DNA of 64,000 nt from Brevibacillus agri (GTDB taxonomy: Bacteria; Bacillota; Bacilli; Brevibacillales; Brevibacillaceae): NCBI RefSeq assembly GCF_004117055.1, contig NZ_CP026363.1, positions 3,712,001 to 3,776,000 of the forward strand, written 5' to 3'. A model generated the notes under the pieces. The model ran no database searches and had not been told where the DNA came from. It worked only from the letters and a program-made list of their open reading frames with translations. Position numbers and translations under genes: made by a program. Positions 61,091-64,000 of this stretch are shown piece after piece. The first letter of the stretch is position 1, and each line of letters begins with the position of its first letter.

Positions 61091-64000
61091 CATTTTTCCC
61101 GGATGCGGTTGTACGTCTCCTCTGTCGCTGGCATCGGCGCGACGCCGAGCTGTTCCTGCAGCTTGGCCACGCATTTTTTGTACCAGCGGATAGCCTGCGT
61201 CCGGTTGTTTTGCTCGTAGTAAGCCGTCATCAGCAGGCGATACGCTTCCTCCCAGCAATCGTCCACCCGCAAGATCGCTTCGCACCAGCGAATCGCCTTT
61301 TCCAGTTGCCGCTGCTCCAGCCTGATTTTCGCCAGCCTTTCTGCGCCCCGCAAAAACAGCGCCTGAAGTCGCTCCCGTTCTTCCACGCACCATTCCTCAT
61401 AGCGACACTCCGGCATGTACTCGCCCAAGTAGTAGCCCAGCCCTTTTTCCAGCAAAAGCGCAGCCTGGCGCTCGTCCTGCTCGGCCAAACCCAATGTGAC
61501 CAGCTTTTCAAATTCTTCCACATCGAGGTGATACCCCGACGCGAGGTTGAAGCCGTAGGAGCTGCCGTGGCGCTGGATAAAAAAGGTGTCGGTCCGCGCC
61601 GCCCGATCTGGCTCCAACGCTTTGTTCAAGGCGTTAAGCGCGACCTTGAAGTCGCGAATCGCCGCTTCCTCGACGCTGTCCGGCCACAGGCGATGCATGA
61701 TCTCTTCGCGGGCCAGCAGGTGATGGCGCTTGGTCAACAGCAACTGGAACAGCAGCTTGGCGGTTCCGCGCTGCCATGCCTTTTCACTCAGTTCGCGCTC
61801 TCCCAGCCAGACGCGAAACGCCCCCAACGTCTGGATGCGCAACGTATAGCCCGGGTGAAACGTGACATTTTGCAGGCCGAGATCGTTTAGCAGTTGTGAA
61901 ACGTAGTCCGGCGACACTTTGCGCCGCTCCGCTTCCAACAAAATCGGCATCAACTGCTGCACGTCGTACGGAGTGAGCAAAGTCGGGCGTTGCAGCAAAA
62001 AAGAGTACTCCCCGGTCTGCATCAGCGACAGCGCCTGGGTCACGGCGGGGACGAACAGCTCCCACTGCTTGCTGCGGTACGCAAGAAAGCTCTGCCACAG
62101 TTGGCAAATCGCCACGTGGTAGCTGTCTCCGCAATGACTCAGCCGCTCCGAGCAATCGCGAAACGTCTCCAGCGCCTCGCTGTCCTTGCCGTATTTGGCA
62201 TAGGCGATGCCGATTGCCATGCGCACCAGACTGCCCAGCCAGTCATCGCGCATCGCCTCCGTCTCGTGGATGCCTCGCCTGCCGTACAACAGCGCCTGGT
62301 CGAGCGCCTTTTGACTGGCGTGAAACAGCGTCAGCCCGAGTAGCGTCTCGGACTTTCCGCGCGTCGACTGCAACTCCTCCATCATTTGCAAGCCTTTTTC
62401 GTAGAGCTGGCGAATTTCCTCGGCAGGCAGCCCCTGGCTGATGAGCGCCGCGTGCGCTTTGCGGACGTAGCCATTCGCCTCCACGAACGGGGAATGCGCC
62501 GCACGCCCGAGCTGAATAGCCGTCTCTGCCGCCTCGAAGCCGCGCTCCCACTCGCCGTTTAACGCATAGACAAAGGACAGCAGCAGCGACGTTTCCCGAT
62601 ACGAGCGCGTCAAGGTCGGATGCCGGGTCTGCTCCAACTGCCATTTGTTCTCCAAAAGCTGGATGGACGACTGCAGCCGACCTGTGCGAAACAGCAGCCG
62701 CGACTCCAGCTCTACCTCTGTCTGCTGCTCCAGCTCCTGGCTTTTTTCATACCAAGCCGCTGCCTGCCTGGAGTCGCCGCGGTTCGTATAAATCTCCGCC
62801 AGCAAGCGATACAGCCTTGGCGCCATTTCGCTCTCCTGCTCTTGCGGCGGCAGAAGCTGGATCGCCCGCTTGAGCAACTCCTCCGCCTTGACGCCCTGCA
62901 CGCTGTCGAGGTGGACTCTCGCTTTGCCTTCCAGCCCGCGGCACAGGCCGATCTGATCGTGCTTTTCCTCGCAAAAGGCGAGAAACTGCTCATAGGAGGC
63001 AAACGCCTTGGCGTACAGGCAGCGGTATCGCTCCACCTCTCCCTGGTAAAACCAGAGCCAATGCTCCTGCGCTTTGATCGAATCCGGCACAAGCGCCAGC
63101 CATTTGTACAGCCCGTCCAGCACGCCTGCGCTCAAAAACCGCTCCGCAGCGAGACAAAGCCACGCGCCGAGCACATCCCACTGCTCAATCAGGCGCAAAC
63201 GCTCAAATGCTCGCTCCTCTTCGCCTTTGCGGCGGTACCAGACGGCCGCTCCCTGGTTGACCCGCCGGTAAATGTCCTGGCGCGACGCGAGCTTGCTCGA
63301 CAACAACCGCTGAAACAGCGGATGGAAAAAGTACATGCCCCGTTCATCTACATGCAAAAACAGGTTGCTGCGTCTCGCCTCCTGCAGTTTTTCCTCTGCC
63401 CCTGCGCCCAGTACTTGCAGACAGTCTTCGCGGGTAAACGCCTCCAGTGCCGCGGCCTCCATCAAAAACTGCTGCATGTTCCCGTCAAGCCCCATCCACA
63501 CGTCCGCTTCCAGTACATGCAGCAGCCGGGACAGCTCGTGCAGGCTGTCAGCCAGCTTGAACCCCCTCGCAATTTTTTCACCGATCGAGCGCAGTGCGAT
63601 CACCCAGCCACGCGTGACCTCGTCTACTTGCTTCCACTCGTCGTCTGTCAGGGCGATATCGTACTGATCCGAGTAAAAAGCTTCGCTCTCTTCCAGCGTA
63701 AACGCCAGGTCGTCTGTCGCAAGCTCCAGGCATTCGCCGCGCGCCGTGAGCAGCTCCAGTTGTGTCCAGTTAGGACGAACGCGGGTCAAGATCGCCAGTT
63801 TGACTTTATGCGGCAACAGCTCAACCAGTTGGGAAACGAAGCTGTCGGCTGCACTGCCGCTGGCAATCCGGTGGTAGTTGTCGAGGACGATCACGAAATC
63901 GTCCGGAAGCTGCGCGCACTCCTGGGCAAACAAGTCCGCGAGCCGCTCGCCGTCTGTCGCCTGTTCCCGTTCTTGCTCAGATGAGGCACTGTGCTGCGCT
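61090..64000 (-). CDS. SARP/MalT-like regulator with BTAD domain (5' end outside window)
   Basis: At least 970 residues are readable and the frame is open to the window edge. Order: an ATPase-associated region with a DNYHRI Walker B-like acid pair (FVIVLDNYHRI), then a long run of TPR-like helices (about 300-650), then a C-terminal OmpR-like winged helix (IQTLGAFRVWLG, RGTAKLLFQLLLTKRHHLLAREEIMHRLWP) and a BTAD domain (WCEAILRVDDCWEEAYRLLM). The nucleotide P-loop should lie past the window edge. This is the MalT/SARP class of large ATP-dependent activators; the ligand is unknown. No regulated gene is identifiable next to it here. Confidence 0.9.
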   Translation of the reverse strand, partial: AQHSASSEQEREQATDGERLADLFAQECAQLPDDFVIVLDNYHRIASGSAADSFVSQLVELLPHKVKLAILTRVRPNWTQLELLTARGECLELATDDLAFTLEESEAFYSDQYDIALTDDEWKQVDEVTRGWVIALRSIGEKIARGFKLADSLHELSRLLHVLEADVWMGLDGNMQQFLMEAAALEAFTREDCLQVLGAGAEEKLQEARRSNLFLHVDERGMYFFHPLFQRLLSSKLASRQDIYRRVNQGAAVWYRRKGEEERAFERLRLIEQWDVLGAWLCLAAERFLSAGVLDGLYKWLALVPDSIKAQEHWLWFYQGEVERYRCLYAKAFASYEQFLAFCEEKHDQIGLCRGLEGKARVHLDSVQGVKAEELLKRAIQLLPPQEQESEMAPRLYRLLAEIYTNRGDSRQAAAWYEKSQELEQQTEVELESRLLFRTGRLQSSIQLLENKWQLEQTRHPTLTRSYRETSLLLSFVYALNGEWERGFEAAETAIQLGRAAHSPFVEANGYVRKAHAALISQGLPAEEIRQLYEKGLQMMEELQSTRGKSETLLGLTLFHASQKALDQALLYGRRGIHETEAMRDDWLGSLVRMAIGIAYAKYGKDSEALETFRDCSERLSHCGDSYHVAICQLWQSFLAYRSKQWELFVPAVTQALSLMQTGEYSFLLQRPTLLTPYDVQQLMPILLEAERRKVSPDYVSQLLNDLGLQNVTFHPGYTLRIQTLGAFRVWLGERELSEKAWQRGTAKLLFQLLLTKRHHLLAREEIMHRLWPDSVEEAAIRDFKVALNALNKALEPDRAARTDTFFIQRHGSSYGFNLASGYHLDVEEFEKLVTLGLAEQDERQAALLLEKGLGYYLGEYMPECRYEEWCVEERERLQALFLRGAERLAKIRLEQRQLEKAIRWCEAILRVDDCWEEAYRLLMTAYYEQNNRTQAIRWYKKCVAKLQEQLGVAPMPATEETYNRIREK

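Overview
The window reads as chromosome from an endospore-forming Firmicute of the Paenibacillaceae, most like Brevibacillus. The support is a high-GC Bacillales gene set, strong AGGAGG ribosome sites with frequent GTG/TTG starts, a class B (Bacillus-type) RNase P RNA, an alpha/beta-type small acid-soluble spore protein, spore photoproduct lyase, and Bacillus-type proteins such as YfkAB, YpuI, Dck/Dgk and the LytS/LytT pair. This assignment is inferred from gene content; no search was run. The window is mostly ordinary chromosome. It opens inside lytT and closes inside a large regulator gene.

Layout. 1-7 kb: lytST, an asparagine synthetase, a Lys-tailed unknown and a molybdopterin oxidoreductase. 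7.1-13.5 kb: rnpB, an IscA-like protein, gamma-carbonic anhydrase, an acetyltransferase, a DUF1385 membrane protein, YfkAB radical SAM, an SASP and a 14-TM efflux pump. 13.6-16 kb: a LysM/coiled-coil protein, then a sharply AT-rich two-gene insert coding for a HipA-like kinase and a HipA-N/HIRAN-like partner. 16-25.6 kb: class I fumarase, a beta-propeller exoprotein, a TPR protein, a SurA/PrsA-like chaperone without PPIase domain, an MBL hydrolase, an ABC ATPase, and a DUF3100 transporter pair with an M20 amidohydrolase. 25.9-31 kb: a secreted protein, the UV endonuclease UvsE, a repeat-rich Pro/Met/Asn coat-like protein, hutH behind an attenuator-like leader, and a DCC thiol oxidoreductase. 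31-40 kb: aldo/keto reductase, thioesterase, small proteins, pterin dehydratase, methyltransferase, dck-dgk, splB, and an ECF sigma/anti-sigma pair. 40-48.4 kb: thiD, a NarL-type two-component system, a SET protein, a peptidase C26 remnant, and a metal cluster (TIGR03943 protein and permease behind a Zur-like box, an ArsR/CadC repressor, and czcO-czcD behind an ArsR-type operator). 48.4-64 kb: acsA, a phosphodiesterase, a PucR-like regulator, an MsmX-type ATPase, HAD, UPF0126 and S8 protease genes, quinone reductase, ypuI, a TetR-HlyD-ABC2 export operon, and a SARP/MalT-like giant regulator running off the end.

The most unusual item is the HipA-like kinase/HIRAN module at 14.15-15.9 kb. Its composition is foreign to its surroundings, and it sits just behind a promoter, ribosome site and start codon that now lead only to a 30-codon stub. 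The regulatory signals that can be read directly are: a 17-bp hairpin terminator in the hutH leader whose loop holds the stop codon of a 23-codon reading frame; an inverted repeat overlapping the promoter of the amidohydrolase operon; the CadC/CzrA-like operator of czcO-czcD; a Zur-like site before the permease; and a TetR palindrome downstream of a consensus promoter.
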